In this document: positions 45,381 to 54,353 of the stretch, in pieces | Layout: every line of letters starts with the position of its first letter | How positions within the stretch are numbered: position 1 is the stretch's first letter | NCBI GenBank assembly: GCA_030704615.1 | Contig: CM060734.1 | Location: 3,596,001 to 3,660,000, forward strand | DNA from: Takakia lepidozioides | Lineage: Eukaryota; Streptophyta; Takakiopsida; Takakiales; Takakiaceae | Length of the DNA: 64,000 bases | Direction: 5' to 3' | Notes under the pieces: model-generated | What the model saw: the letters and a program-made list of their open reading frames with translations, nothing else | What the model was told of the DNA's origin: nothing | Databases searched by the model: none | Position numbers and translations under genes: made by a program

Positions 45381-46286
45381 CCGTGTTGACCTGTGGACGG
45401 CCTGTGCTGACTCGTGGAGGCACTGGTGGACTGCCTAAGGACTGGCATGTGGTCTGGAAGGCCGAATTTTGAAGCTCGTGGAGGGCGGTTTGAGGAGTAT
45501 CTTCATGATATTCCCATGGTCATGCAAGTGAGGATAGAGAGGAGAGGCAGAGTGTTGGGATGAGAGCATGCTGGGGTTAGGCATTGCTTTAGCTTCTCTT
45601 CCTCGTAGTTTCCACCCTCTCATTAGGCCAAGACCTTTCCGTAGGTGGAGGCAAGAGTCAGTCCGGGTTTGGGCTGGGGTGTCCTTGCAGGAGCAACACC
45701 GTGGAGTTGTTTTTGGTGTGGGGGAGTTGTCGTTCGATTTCTTGTGTTTGGATCCCCTCCATACCTGCATGCTTGACTGTGCGCCATGCTAGTTTTGTGT
45801 GGGCGCTTGTTTTTATAGGTGATTGGTCCGGATTTGATCACCGGCCAGTCCTAGAGCATGCTGTCGATGGTGAGGCTGGGGTGATGACCAGCCAGACCAT
45901 CATTGTTTCTCCTGTGGTGAGGTTGGAGGTGATGACCAGCCAACCATAGGAGTGCTTGTGGTGGATGCAGGTACAGGTGTAGGCTATGTTAGGAACTTAG
46001 TATTCCAAACCATAAGCCGCAACAGGTTCTCTACCCGGTTACCTTGTGAAGAGGGGGTTAGGGACATGTTCATGACCGGTTGAGTGTCAACACGGAGGTG
46101 CCACTAGTTGCTGGGGACAGTGCCGGTTCGAGCACTAGCGATACTAGTGGGTACACGAGACGAGGTGTGCGGTTTAGGCCACCTTCACCTCCTGTGTCTT
46201 CCACGGAAGGTTCTGATTCGGATTGTGAATCAGGAGGACTCATACCGGCGGTGCAAGTTGTTTCTTTGCCATTGTTGTGGGACACA
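45381..46286. other. X leader between minisatellite and Gag ATG
   Basis: Conserved with Z (15,900-16,570) and partly with Y (41,080-41,380). The gag frame is already open from about 46,080, but the first in-frame ATG is at 46,287, so either translation starts there or a spliced or non-AUG start adds an N-terminal extension of up to 69 residues. I saw no convincing primer binding site after the left B module. Confidence 0.5.
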
Positions 46287-49200
46287 ATGGAGGAGATGTA
46301 TGGAGCTACCAAGGGGCCACGAAGGTACTCTGGGGCGGTGGGCACCATCGAGTTGGATGATTTTATCCAAGAGTTTGATAGTTGGTGTGATTTGCAGCAA
46401 ATGCGCAATCCACAACTATTTACGCCTTTCATGGCATGGAAGGGGCTGTTTCAGCACCTTGAGGGGCCGCCTATGGATGATTACCATGAGTTCAGGCGGG
46501 GGCATGAGGTTGAGATCGAGGAGTGGAGGATGTACTGGTCACCCGACTATGTCTCCATCACTAGGGGCACTAGAGCCACGAGGGCAGTGGCTACACCTGC
46601 CGCTGCACCGGCAGCTTCAGCAAGTAGCAGTGGGACTGGTGGTACAGTAGCTACGACATCCACCCAAGCCACTACCGCACCAGCACTAGCACCCGTGCCT
46701 GCCTTCAACCCTGTTGTGGAGTTCTTCGAAGAGTTGAGAGGGAACTACCAAGGGGTGAGGACAGAGAAGTTGCGGAGCTTGCAAGAGTTCCAACGGAAGC
46801 CGACCGAGAGCTTGAGGGAGGCTTTCACTCGCATGAGGCGCTTGATAAATGTAACCCAAGGGGTTACGGAAGCTCAGGCAGTCCAATTCTGGTATGGGAT
46901 ATTGGACAAGGAGCTGAGGAGAAGGGTGCGGGATGCAACTCTCCTACAAGCGGCCCAACCCACCTTAGCAAATGTGTTTTTGCTGGCAGAGCGGATAGAG
47001 CTCAACATGGTGGAGGAACGAGTGGTCATGGTGGGATTTGCTAAGGAGACACCACGGGGTAGTGGTGCTCCTAGCCAACCACTACCTCAACGTGCTCAAG
47101 GCAACAAGGGGGCTCAGGTGAAGCTCAGGGAAGGGCAGAGAGGACCTCAGATGCAGGGGTCTCTCCCTTCATTTGCTGGCCAACAACGGGCGGATGTGGT
47201 GTGCTGGACATGTGGAGGACCCCATGTCAAGAAGGATTGTCCAGAGGGAGGCAAAGGGTCGGCACATGCACAGCCTGCACAGTTACAGTGTGGGCATTGT
47301 GGCAAACACGGGCATGGAGAGGCTCAGTGTTATGGTTTGCATCCTGAGTTGCGCCCAGGCCAGTTCCAAGGGAACAATGGTGGCCGGGGGCGAGGTGGAG
47401 CAGCCCAGAGAGGACGAGGTGGCCAGCCACGAGGTGCAGGCCAAGGGCAAGCTCAACGTGGCCAAGGACGCGGAGGTCAGGGTGTTGACCAAGGCATGGC
47501 CAACCGGCTTCAGCAGCTAGAGCAGAGGCTCGCTGCCATGGCTACAGCTCAGGTGGTACCGGCTCTAAGGCCGGATGGTCCACCTCCTGCTCCTGAGGGA
47601 GGAGATATGGGAGGCATGGGATTCATGTGTGGAGCAGCACTACCACTAGTGCAGGTGGAGTCTGCTGCAGCCGTGACTCGAGGAGCAGCACGAGTTCCTG
47701 AGCCACGAGGTGCAGAGGTGGAGTTGGATCCACAGCGTGGGGAGGCAAGCCGTCAGGCTAGGCTTCCTCAGTCATTCACATTGGCGGAGACAGTGTCGAC
47801 GCCATCCATGGCACCTAGTTCTCGCCCGACTGTTACCGAGGCGGAGGTTACTATGCCATTGGGGAGAGCTACACGGGTAGCACCACTACCTAGTGTTGCC
47901 AAGGCTACGGCAGCTAGTGTGCTGCTAGGAGCGGCCACATCTGTGTGCCAGGCTCCATTGTTCTCGGCTACCATGATTGCGACGCCGGGGGTAAGACCAG
48001 CTGAGGTGTTCAGGCTGGCAGCTACACTCTGTGAGAGTGGGGAGGTTACTTCATCTTCTGCGGAGATAGTGGGAGGTGTAGTGCCGGAGGGATCCTCGGA
48101 TTTGAGGGTCAAGACTGCCACGGCGGCGCCATGGCAAGCTGCAGCTGCCAGGTTGATGGAGCTGCCAGCTAGGCCAGCCATTGAGCGCGCCATGGTGACA
48201 CCTGGAGTTGTCATGTTAGACAACCAGGATGGCATTTTCTGTTTGAGTGGACCGGCAGGCAAGAGGTACCGGCCACTGCGAGTCTTGTTGGACTCGGGAG
48301 CTCAGCCACTGATGCTGGGCAGAGCTGCTATTGCAGGCTTGGGCCTCACGGAGGCGGATATGGAGCCTTGTCCTTTCCAGATACAGACGTCTCTGGGAGG
48401 ATCGGAGCAGGCTCGGGGCATGACACGGCATGAGTTGGCTATCAGACTACGGCCGGATCACCCTACAGATGGCTCAGTGATGCGAGCCAAGGCCATTGTG
48501 ACAGACGCAGTCTCATACGATGTCCTGGTTGGTGGGGCAGTGTTGTACCCCATGGGCTTCACCCTGGATTTTTGGGAGGAGTCAGCTTCCTATAGGCCTG
48601 CATGGCAGTCAGGGGAGGGCCGGCGTGTGCAGCTCCCTGTGACGTTCATAGGAGGAGTTGCGGTTGCCCAGCGAGGCAAGATGCCGACACTAGCAGCATT
48701 CACAGCGGCAGTGAGTTGGCCTAGAGAGTTGCTTGAGGGCAATGCTCATTCAGAGGATGTACCACCTCCGGGAGAGCAGGATGACATGTATGGTATGGCG
48801 GAGTTGCCTACCATGGTTGCTCAGACTCCATTGTGGGGCACGAGCAAGGATTTGCAGCGGGATGCTGATCGACGGGTGCAACAAGCCTGGGTGGAGGCTT
48901 TTGTACCGTCAGGAGAGGAGGAGAGTGTGGGGATTGCACCAGGACCACCTCAATTGTCTCCATTGGACACCACACCTATTGTGTGGCAGTCTCCGGATGA
49001 AGGCATTTGTCTTCTGGACTTGTTTGGCGGGATCAGCACCGGATTGGCTGCTGTGTTACAGGCAGGTGTACGAGTTCGGCGTTACCTGTATGTGGAGAGG
49101 GATGAGACTGCACGACGCGTTTCACTTCGCCATGTTGCTCAGTTGGTGCAGCGGTACCCTGAGTTGTTGTCGGTGTCTGCAATTCGTGGATATCAGCAGG

Positions 49201-50252
49201 CCTTGCCAGCAGACATTTCGTTGCTGGGGGCGCAGGATTTGGAGCGGGTTGGCTCCATTGATCTGGTAGTGGCAGGTTGGCCCTGCCAAGGGCATTCATC
49301 AGCCGGGCATGGCAATGGATTGCGAGACTCGAGGTCGGGTCTGTTTTGGGAGATGGTGCGGGTTTTGCGCCACTTGCAGCTTCATCAAGCTGTATCTCCA
49401 GCATACATCTTGGAGAATGTGCCACTGATGGGCGATTCTCGGGCCAGGGTGATGGCCAGTGTGCATCAAGTCCGGTCGTGGCTTGGGTCAGCAGTGTTGC
49501 TAGATGCAGCTACAGTGGGGTCACGGGCTCATCGTCCACGGCTATGGTGGACTAACATGATGCCACCCGCACTGCTCAAGCGTGCATTTGATGGGGTGCA
49601 GCGGCCAGCACATCTCACAGTGGATAACATTCTGGACACAGGGAGGCAGTCTCAACGTGTGAGACACGATGACCGTTCGCCTTTGGCAGTGGTCAACAAG
49701 GTGGGTCAACCACGAGCAGCATTACCTACACTGCTCAGCTTCCCAGGATCGCATGCTTTCCGGGATAGTGGACCTGGCCTCCTGTGGGATGCTCAGTTGC
49801 AGCAGTTAGTGGAGCCTAATGCTGACGAGCGTGAGCGGGCAATGGGTTTTACCACTGGTACCACGGCGGTGTCGTCTCTTTCTGAGGCATCACGTCGTCA
49901 AGTGTTGGGGCAAGCAATGGATCTCAATTGCTTGACCTGGATTATCAGCTTGGCTCTAGCTGAGCAACGCAGAGTGCGGAATACACTTCCCTCAATGGTC
50001 TCTCTGCCTACCGAGACGGTACAGGCAGTGAGTGGGGGCGAGCATGTGAGGACCACGGGGTGCATGCATCCATGGCACACGTGGGAGGTGCTCGAGGTTC
50101 AGAGGGAGTTGGCAGCCAAGGCGGCTGTGATGGATGAGGTTGGGGATTCTTCTCGAGTTGAGGAGGTCCTCAAGGATGAGATGATGGGGCAGGATGATGC
50201 CTTGTCATTGACTGAGCAGGTAGGGAGTACTGCTCAAGAGGTTGCAGCATAG
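46287..50252 (+). CDS. Element X ORF1: Gag - protease - C5 cytosine methyltransferase
   Basis: 1,321 codons from the first in-frame ATG. Gag core comes first (WKGLFQHLEGPPMDDYHEF; FNPVVEFFEELRGNYQG; FWYGILDKELRRRVRDA), then two zinc knuckles, CWTCGGPHVKKDC at ~306 and CGHCGKHGHGEAQC at ~335, an RGG-rich stretch (~362-408), and a retropepsin domain with LLDSGAQPLML (~667-678). After ~230 residues comes a complete C5 methyltransferase: motif I LLDLFGGISTG (~909), motif IV GWPCQGHS with catalytic Cys ~1000, motif VI ENVPL (~1043), motif VIII GSRAHRPRLWW, motif X RRQVLGQAMDLNCL. The unpermuted I-to-X order and overall spacing resemble the DNMT3 type. It would methylate cytosine in DNA, perhaps its own cDNA. 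The frame ends at UAG but stays open beyond. Confidence 0.93.
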   Translation: MEEMYGATKGPRRYSGAVGTIELDDFIQEFDSWCDLQQMRNPQLFTPFMAWKGLFQHLEGPPMDDYHEFRRGHEVEIEEWRMYWSPDYVSITRGTRATRAVATPAAAPAASASSSGTGGTVATTSTQATTAPALAPVPAFNPVVEFFEELRGNYQGVRTEKLRSLQEFQRKPTESLREAFTRMRRLINVTQGVTEAQAVQFWYGILDKELRRRVRDATLLQAAQPTLANVFLLAERIELNMVEERVVMVGFAKETPRGSGAPSQPLPQRAQGNKGAQVKLREGQRGPQMQGSLPSFAGQQRADVVCWTCGGPHVKKDCPEGGKGSAHAQPAQLQCGHCGKHGHGEAQCYGLHPELRPGQFQGNNGGRGRGGAAQRGRGGQPRGAGQGQAQRGQGRGGQGVDQGMANRLQQLEQRLAAMATAQVVPALRPDGPPPAPEGGDMGGMGFMCGAALPLVQVESAAAVTRGAARVPEPRGAEVELDPQRGEASRQARLPQSFTLAETVSTPSMAPSSRPTVTEAEVTMPLGRATRVAPLPSVAKATAASVLLGAATSVCQAPLFSATMIATPGVRPAEVFRLAATLCESGEVTSSSAEIVGGVVPEGSSDLRVKTATAAPWQAAAARLMELPARPAIERAMVTPGVVMLDNQDGIFCLSGPAGKRYRPLRVLLDSGAQPLMLGRAAIAGLGLTEADMEPCPFQIQTSLGGSEQARGMTRHELAIRLRPDHPTDGSVMRAKAIVTDAVSYDVLVGGAVLYPMGFTLDFWEESASYRPAWQSGEGRRVQLPVTFIGGVAVAQRGKMPTLAAFTAAVSWPRELLEGNAHSEDVPPPGEQDDMYGMAELPTMVAQTPLWGTSKDLQRDADRRVQQAWVEAFVPSGEEESVGIAPGPPQLSPLDTTPIVWQSPDEGICLLDLFGGISTGLAAVLQAGVRVRRYLYVERDETARRVSLRHVAQLVQRYPELLSVSAIRGYQQALPADISLLGAQDLERVGSIDLVVAGWPCQGHSSAGHGNGLRDSRSGLFWEMVRVLRHLQLHQAVSPAYILENVPLMGDSRARVMASVHQVRSWLGSAVLLDAATVGSRAHRPRLWWTNMMPPALLKRAFDGVQRPAHLTVDNILDTGRQSQRVRHDDRSPLAVVNKVGQPRAALPTLLSFPGSHAFRDSGPGLLWDAQLQQLVEPNADERERAMGFTTGTTAVSSLSEASRRQVLGQAMDLNCLTWIISLALAEQRRVRNTLPSMVSLPTETVQAVSGGEHVRTTGCMHPWHTWEVLEVQRELAAKAAVMDEVGDSSRVEEVLKDEMMGQDDALSLTEQVGSTAQEVAA
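49005..49975 (+). other. C5 cytosine methyltransferase domain within ORF1
   Basis: Domain between protease and RT. Motif I (AdoMet binding) starts at 49,011; the PCQ catalytic Cys codon is 49,284-49,286; ENV is 49,413-49,421; the RxR-type motif VIII follows near 49,520; the C-terminal motif X helix lies near 49,890-49,950. Between VIII and X is a ~110-residue target-recognition region with no family match I can name. Confidence 0.92.
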
Positions 50253-50258
50253 CAACCA
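50250..50258 (+). promoter_or_regulatory. UAG-CAA-CCA stop-codon readthrough site
   Basis: ORF1 ends in TAG followed by CAA CCA, matching the UAG-CAR-YYA context known from tobamovirus-type readthrough. The same reading frame then stays open without an ATG-dependent restart, through RT to PHD. Readthrough at low frequency would give a Gag-rich, Pol-poor product ratio, the role that frameshifting plays in other gypsy elements. Confidence 0.75.
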
Positions 50259-53200
50259 CGGGACGCGTCCTCTACCTCTAAGCCCACTGGACTTAAGGTT
50301 GTAGTTACGGAGGACAATTGGGAGCCTGACATTGGACCCATTGTCACCGGAGGAGAGAGACGACGTATACGGCGGTTCCTGAGGGCTTACAGGAATTGCT
50401 TTGCCTTCAGTTTGAAGGACTTGGGAGCACTGAAGGGTCAAGAGATCCGTATTGAGTTGGCCACTGACACGCCAATCTTTCGGAGACCCTATAGATACAG
50501 TGACATGGAGAGGTCTTTGATTCAGATGAGGACTCAAGATCTCTGGGAGGCAGGTTTGGTGGAGCTCTCTGGTGGAGAGTATGCTTCAGCCACAGTGATG
50601 CCAGCCAAGAAGGATGTCTATGGCAATTGGACGGAGAGACGTATGTGCGGTGATTACCGGCCTGTAAATCGTCAGACCAAGTCCGATAAGTATGCCATGC
50701 CAACACCAGAGGAGATCTTTGATGCCATCGGGCATGCTAAGGCCTTTAGCACTTTGGATTTACGATCCGGATATCACCAGTTGCCAATCAAGGAGGCGGA
50801 CAAGCAGAAGACGGCATTCTGGGGGATCAATGAGCACGGCAAGGATTGCCTATATCAGTGGCGGTTCTTACCATTTGGGCTTAAGAATGCTCCTGCAGAG
50901 TTTCAGAGAGTCATGGATAGGATTCTAGCAGGGGTGGACTTTGCTCGGTGCTACATAGATGACATCATCATCTTTAGTGTTACGATGGAGGAGCATGAGA
51001 GACACCTTCAGGTGGTATTGGAGCGCTTGAGAGCGCACGGATTGAAGTTGCATCCGGGGAAGTGCAAGTTTTTCCACAACCAGATTGAGTATCTGGGTCA
51101 CATGATATATCCTGGAGGATTGGGGGTACAGCAGACTAAGGTAGAGGCCATTGCACAAATTCCACGCCCCACGGATGTGAGCCGAGTTCGAGCTTTCATG
51201 GGGTTGGCAAACTATTATAGACGGTTTGTCAAGGGATTTAGTACCATTGCAAAGGCTCTAACCAAGCTGACCAAGGTGGACCAGGAGTGGCAGTGGGAAG
51301 ATGAGCAGGAACGAGCTTTTCAAGAGCTCAAGGCGAGGTTGACCTCGGCGCCTATCTTGAGACGACCTATCAGGGGGCGTCCCTTTCAGCTGCATACGGA
51401 TTGGAGCATGCTGGGGCTTGGAGCGGTGCTCACACAGGTGGATGATGAGGGAAGAGAGTTCGTAGTGGCTTACGCTAGCCGCTCGAACAACGCTGCAGAG
51501 GCTAAGTACAGCTCATATGAGGGAGAGTGCTTAGCTGCAGTGTGGGCCGTGGCACACTTCAGGTGCTATCTATACGGCAATCTTTTCACCCTTGTCACGG
51601 ATCACCAGCCACTCAAGTGGTTGATGGAGTCAGACAAGCTTACAGGGAAGCTTGCACGGTGGGCACTTATACTCCAGGAGTATGACTTTCAGGTTGTGCA
51701 TCGACCGGGTTTGGTCAATCGGGATGCGGATGGATTGAGTCGCAATCCATGCATGAGCCAGCAGGATGACACTGGAGCTCGGTGGCATGGTGAGACGGAC
51801 GAGGAGATGGTGCCGGGATGGCACGCATCTGCATTTTTGTGTATCTTGGCATCGGGAGGTCAGATTGGACCTACAACAGGGATGACTGTAGACGGAGTGT
51901 CTGAGGACCCTGAGGCTAGTGATGAGCTAGGTGGTGCCAGAGATATACATGAGGATTCGGCTGTGTTGGACTACCTCCGCACGGGAGACACGGCAGCCAT
52001 TGTGACTGCCAGGGAGAGGGATCGGATCCTGCAACGAGCCAAGAGGTTCAAGTGGGAGGGGATACACCTACTTCGAGTGTGGGAGGATGGTCGGGTGAGG
52101 ATTGTGCCTCACCCCACACAGCGTGCACGGTTAGTGCGGCATGCCCATGAGGAGTTGGGGCATTTTGGAGTGCGACGCACTCACAGTTTACTGCAGGGGC
52201 AGTATTGGTGGCGTGGTATGCATACAGAGGTGCAACAGTTTGTGGCTAGGTGCATGGTGTGTGACAGGGTGCGTGCTTCATTCAACGCCCCTACACCACA
52301 GTTGCATCCTTTACCTATCATGGGATTGGGCTACAGGTGGAGTCTTGACTTCGCAGGACCGTTGCCACTGACTATGCGCCACCACAGATATGTGTTGGTG
52401 ATGGTGGAGCACTTCTCCAAGTGGATTGAGTTGGTTCCATTGCCTGACAAGGCTAGTGAGGGGGCTGCGTATGCATTCTTGGATCGTGTGCTTAGCCGAT
52501 TTGGTGCTCCAGCTGAGGTACTCACGGACCAAGGGAGAGAGTTCTTGGGGGAGTTTCAGGCTTTGTGTGATAAAGCCTTGATAGACCACCGCACCACTTC
52601 TCGGGATCATCCTGAGGCCGATGGCTTAGCAGAGAGAGTTGTTCAGACGGTGAAGAGGGGTTTGCGCAAGTATGGCTTGCAGAAGGGACACCTAGGAGAT
52701 TGGGATCTTCAGGTTCCTTGGTTAGCCATGGGCTACAGGTTCAGCAAACAAGCATCACTTGCCTCCTTCTCACCATATTTCCTTCTCTTTGGCCGAGAGC
52801 CGGATTTGCCTGCAGCCATTCGTAGGGACACTGCTCAAGTCCTTAACCTTGACGATCCGGACGTGTGGGTACGTGCATGTGATCAGCGTGCAGAGTTGTT
52901 CAAGAAAGTCATGCCCATGGCTTTTGAGAACCTTGCCATTGCACAGCACCGTGATACGTTGAGGTATGCCACTATACGTGGTGGAGGATATCGTCCTGGG
53001 GTTCGGAGGTTTAGCCCTGGTGACTATGTTTATTTGCAGCAGACTGCTCCTACGACTCTGGATGTTACTGCAGGGCGTGTTATTCTGAGGGTTCGAGAGG
53101 TGTTGCCCTCAGGGGTCCTGATCTTAGAGGGTCGGGATGGCATGACTTGGAAAGACCATGTGCGTAATTGTGCGCCATGTCACCTTCCCAATGTCGATGG

Positions 53201-53387
53201 CAGAGTTGACCCAAACTTGGCAGTGGTACCTGCAGGTTTGAGGTGCATGCTCTGTGGGTCTGCCAAAGGGGCAGCCACCATGCTGGTGTGTGATCGGTGC
53301 TCAAGGGGTTGGCATATGGGATGCTTGACACCACCTCTTGAGAAGGTTCCTGACGGAGATTGGTTGTGTCCACACTGCTTGGGATAG
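50253..53387 (+). CDS. Element X ORF2: RT - RNase H - integrase - PHD finger
   Basis: 1,044 codons in frame with ORF1, counted from the codon after UAG; no ATG opens it, which supports fusion by readthrough. RT has LDLRSGYHQL, FLPFGLKNAPAEFQR and the intact YIDD box (234-237). RNase H has HTDWSMLGLGAVL (Asp 383), YEGECLAAVWA and VTDHQPLKWL. Integrase has an HHCC finger (HAHEELGHFG; CMVCDRVR) and the catalytic triad Asp 699 (SLDFAGPLP), Asp 759 (LTDQGREF), Glu 794 (EADGLAERV), one residue closer than the common D-x35-E. A GPY/F-like region precedes a C-terminal PHD finger (998-1042) where chromoviruses carry a chromodomain. Confidence 0.95.
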   Translation, partial: QPRDASSTSKPTGLKVVVTEDNWEPDIGPIVTGGERRRIRRFLRAYRNCFAFSLKDLGALKGQEIRIELATDTPIFRRPYRYSDMERSLIQMRTQDLWEAGLVELSGGEYASATVMPAKKDVYGNWTERRMCGDYRPVNRQTKSDKYAMPTPEEIFDAIGHAKAFSTLDLRSGYHQLPIKEADKQKTAFWGINEHGKDCLYQWRFLPFGLKNAPAEFQRVMDRILAGVDFARCYIDDIIIFSVTMEEHERHLQVVLERLRAHGLKLHPGKCKFFHNQIEYLGHMIYPGGLGVQQTKVEAIAQIPRPTDVSRVRAFMGLANYYRRFVKGFSTIAKALTKLTKVDQEWQWEDEQERAFQELKARLTSAPILRRPIRGRPFQLHTDWSMLGLGAVLTQVDDEGREFVVAYASRSNNAAEAKYSSYEGECLAAVWAVAHFRCYLYGNLFTLVTDHQPLKWLMESDKLTGKLARWALILQEYDFQVVHRPGLVNRDADGLSRNPCMSQQDDTGARWHGETDEEMVPGWHASAFLCILASGGQIGPTTGMTVDGVSEDPEASDELGGARDIHEDSAVLDYLRTGDTAAIVTARERDRILQRAKRFKWEGIHLLRVWEDGRVRIVPHPTQRARLVRHAHEELGHFGVRRTHSLLQGQYWWRGMHTEVQQFVARCMVCDRVRASFNAPTPQLHPLPIMGLGYRWSLDFAGPLPLTMRHHRYVLVMVEHFSKWIELVPLPDKASEGAAYAFLDRVLSRFGAPAEVLTDQGREFLGEFQALCDKALIDHRTTSRDHPEADGLAERVVQTVKRGLRKYGLQKGHLGDWDLQVPWLAMGYRFSKQASLASFSPYFLLFGREPDLPAAIRRDTAQVLNLDDPDVWVRACDQRAELFKKVMPMAFENLAIAQHRDTLRYATIRGGGYRPGVRRFSPGDYVYLQQTAPTTLDVTAGRVILRVREVLPSGVLILEGRDGMTWKDHVRNCAPCHLPNVDGRVDPNLAVVPAGLRCMLCGSAKGAATMLVCDRCSRGWHMGCLTPPLEKVPDGDWLCPHCLG
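53238..53384 (+). other. C-terminal PHD finger of element X polyprotein
   Basis: Cys4-His-Cys3 pattern: CMLC, then CDRC, then HMGC, and a final CPHC, with the hallmark Trp two residues before the last pair (GDWLCPHC) and the loop TPPLEKVPDGDW seen in histone-H3-tail-binding PHD fingers. By family it would read H3 lysine-4 state and could steer integration. Confidence 0.9.
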
Positions 53388-53636
53388 TGGCAGTGGACAT
53401 GACTGGAGGCAGCTAACAAGACATGGGAGGCCAAGCTCATAGGAGTCAATACATGAGATCCCAAGCTCAAGTTCACAGGTTGCAAGACGGCGACTAACGA
53501 TGGGGCAACTCTTGCACCCGGCCTCTTGATCTATCGAGTTTGAGTGTAGTAGGGATAGTGGTGGAGGACTTAGTGAGGCTATGGTCACTATCACATCTTG
53601 TGGCTACCTGGACTTAGAGGGACCTAAGCACCAGCT

Positions 53637-53646
53637 AGGGGGGCGA
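53637..53646 (+). promoter_or_regulatory. Polypurine tract of element X
   Basis: AGGGGGGCGA directly precedes module A (ATTGTGTGG). It is the best candidate primer for plus-strand synthesis; notably it abuts A rather than module B. Confidence 0.6.
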
Positions 53647-53836
53647 TTGTGTGGACTAGTGACTGCCATAGTGGGCAGCGTAGTGGCAGCCTAGTGACTG
53701 ACTAGTTGTAGCCTAGTGGTTGGACTAGTGGCTGGACTAGTGGTAGACTAGTGGTATACTAGTGTGTGGTGTGCACATGTGTTGTGTGGTTTTGGACAGC
53801 GATGTAGTTGTGTAGCGATATGTATGCGCACGACAG
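53646..53836 (+). repeat. Element X module A, copy 1
   Basis: 191 bp, ATTGTGTGGACTAG...GCGCACGACAG, rich in GACTAGTGG repeats. Identical to 54,164-54,354. No copy follows the left B module. Its junction with the next B reads GACAGCTGTC, a perfect palindrome. Confidence 0.93.
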
Positions 53837-53837
53837 C

Positions 53838-54164
53838 TGTCAAGTTATTTTACCACTAGTGTGAAACTAGCTAGGAAATAGCTATCTTTTACATATTGAC
53901 ATTTGGGATTGGCCCAAGTGTCAATCCAGGGGTCAAGGCAGATTTAGGCCCTGGAGTGGTTATCTTCACGGCAAGCGCGGGAGGCTCATCTTTCTCGAGT
54001 TGAGCCTCACCGCGCCTAGCTATGGCGCCGTAGTGTGGATTCCCCATGGCGTGGGGTGCACTTGGCTTGACTTGTATTTGAGTGATGAGGTTATATATGC
54101 ATGAGTTTATGCTTCAGCTTTGTGAGCTCGCATGAGCTTGTGCTTGTATTCTTCTTCTTTATCA
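53838..54164 (+). repeat. Element X right terminal repeat (module B, copy 2)
   Basis: 327 bp copy of 42,030-42,356 with two differences, indicating recent insertion. Here it is followed by module A instead of leader sequence. Confidence 0.93.
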
Positions 54165-54353
54165 TTGTGTGGACTAGTGACTGCCATAGTGGGCAGCGTA
54201 GTGGCAGCCTAGTGACTGACTAGTTGTAGCCTAGTGGTTGGACTAGTGGCTGGACTAGTGGTAGACTAGTGGTATACTAGTGTGTGGTGTGCACATGTGT
54301 TGTGTGGTTTTGGACAGCGATGTAGTTGTGTAGCGATATGTATGCGCACGACA
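54164..54353 (+). repeat. Element X module A, copy 2 (right terminus)
   Basis: Exact copy of module A that ends the element at ...CACGACA, directly before the target duplication GACA. With copy 2 of B it forms a 516 bp TGTC...GACA unit. Confidence 0.9.

Larger units (their letters stand above)
42030..54353 (+). mobile_element. Element X: young Ty3/gypsy retrotransposon with a DNA methyltransferase and PHD finger
   Basis: 12.3 kb element inserted in the gag of element Y. It starts TGTC and ends GACA, with a 4-5 bp target duplication. Layout: module B (42,030-42,356), a 3.9 kb leader with a long minisatellite, ORF1 (Gag-protease-cytosine methyltransferase), a UAG codon, ORF2 in the same frame (RT-RNase H-integrase-PHD finger), a polypurine tract, then modules A, B and A. 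The two B modules differ at 2 of 327 positions; the two A modules are identical. All catalytic residues I checked in protease, methyltransferase, RT, RNase H and integrase are present. This is the only apparently intact element in the window. Confidence 0.92.

Noticed and set aside
43813-45448. Long minus-strand open frames (up to 536 codons, SQPVTAPKA-type repeats)
   Set aside because: They are translations of the minisatellite in the X leader; all three minus frames are open because the repeat unit lacks stops. No start, domain or conservation supports a gene.
46080-46286. Gag start upstream of 46,287
   Set aside because: The frame is open from 46,080, but the codon there is TTG and no ATG occurs before 46,287. 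I kept the first ATG and noted the possible extension.
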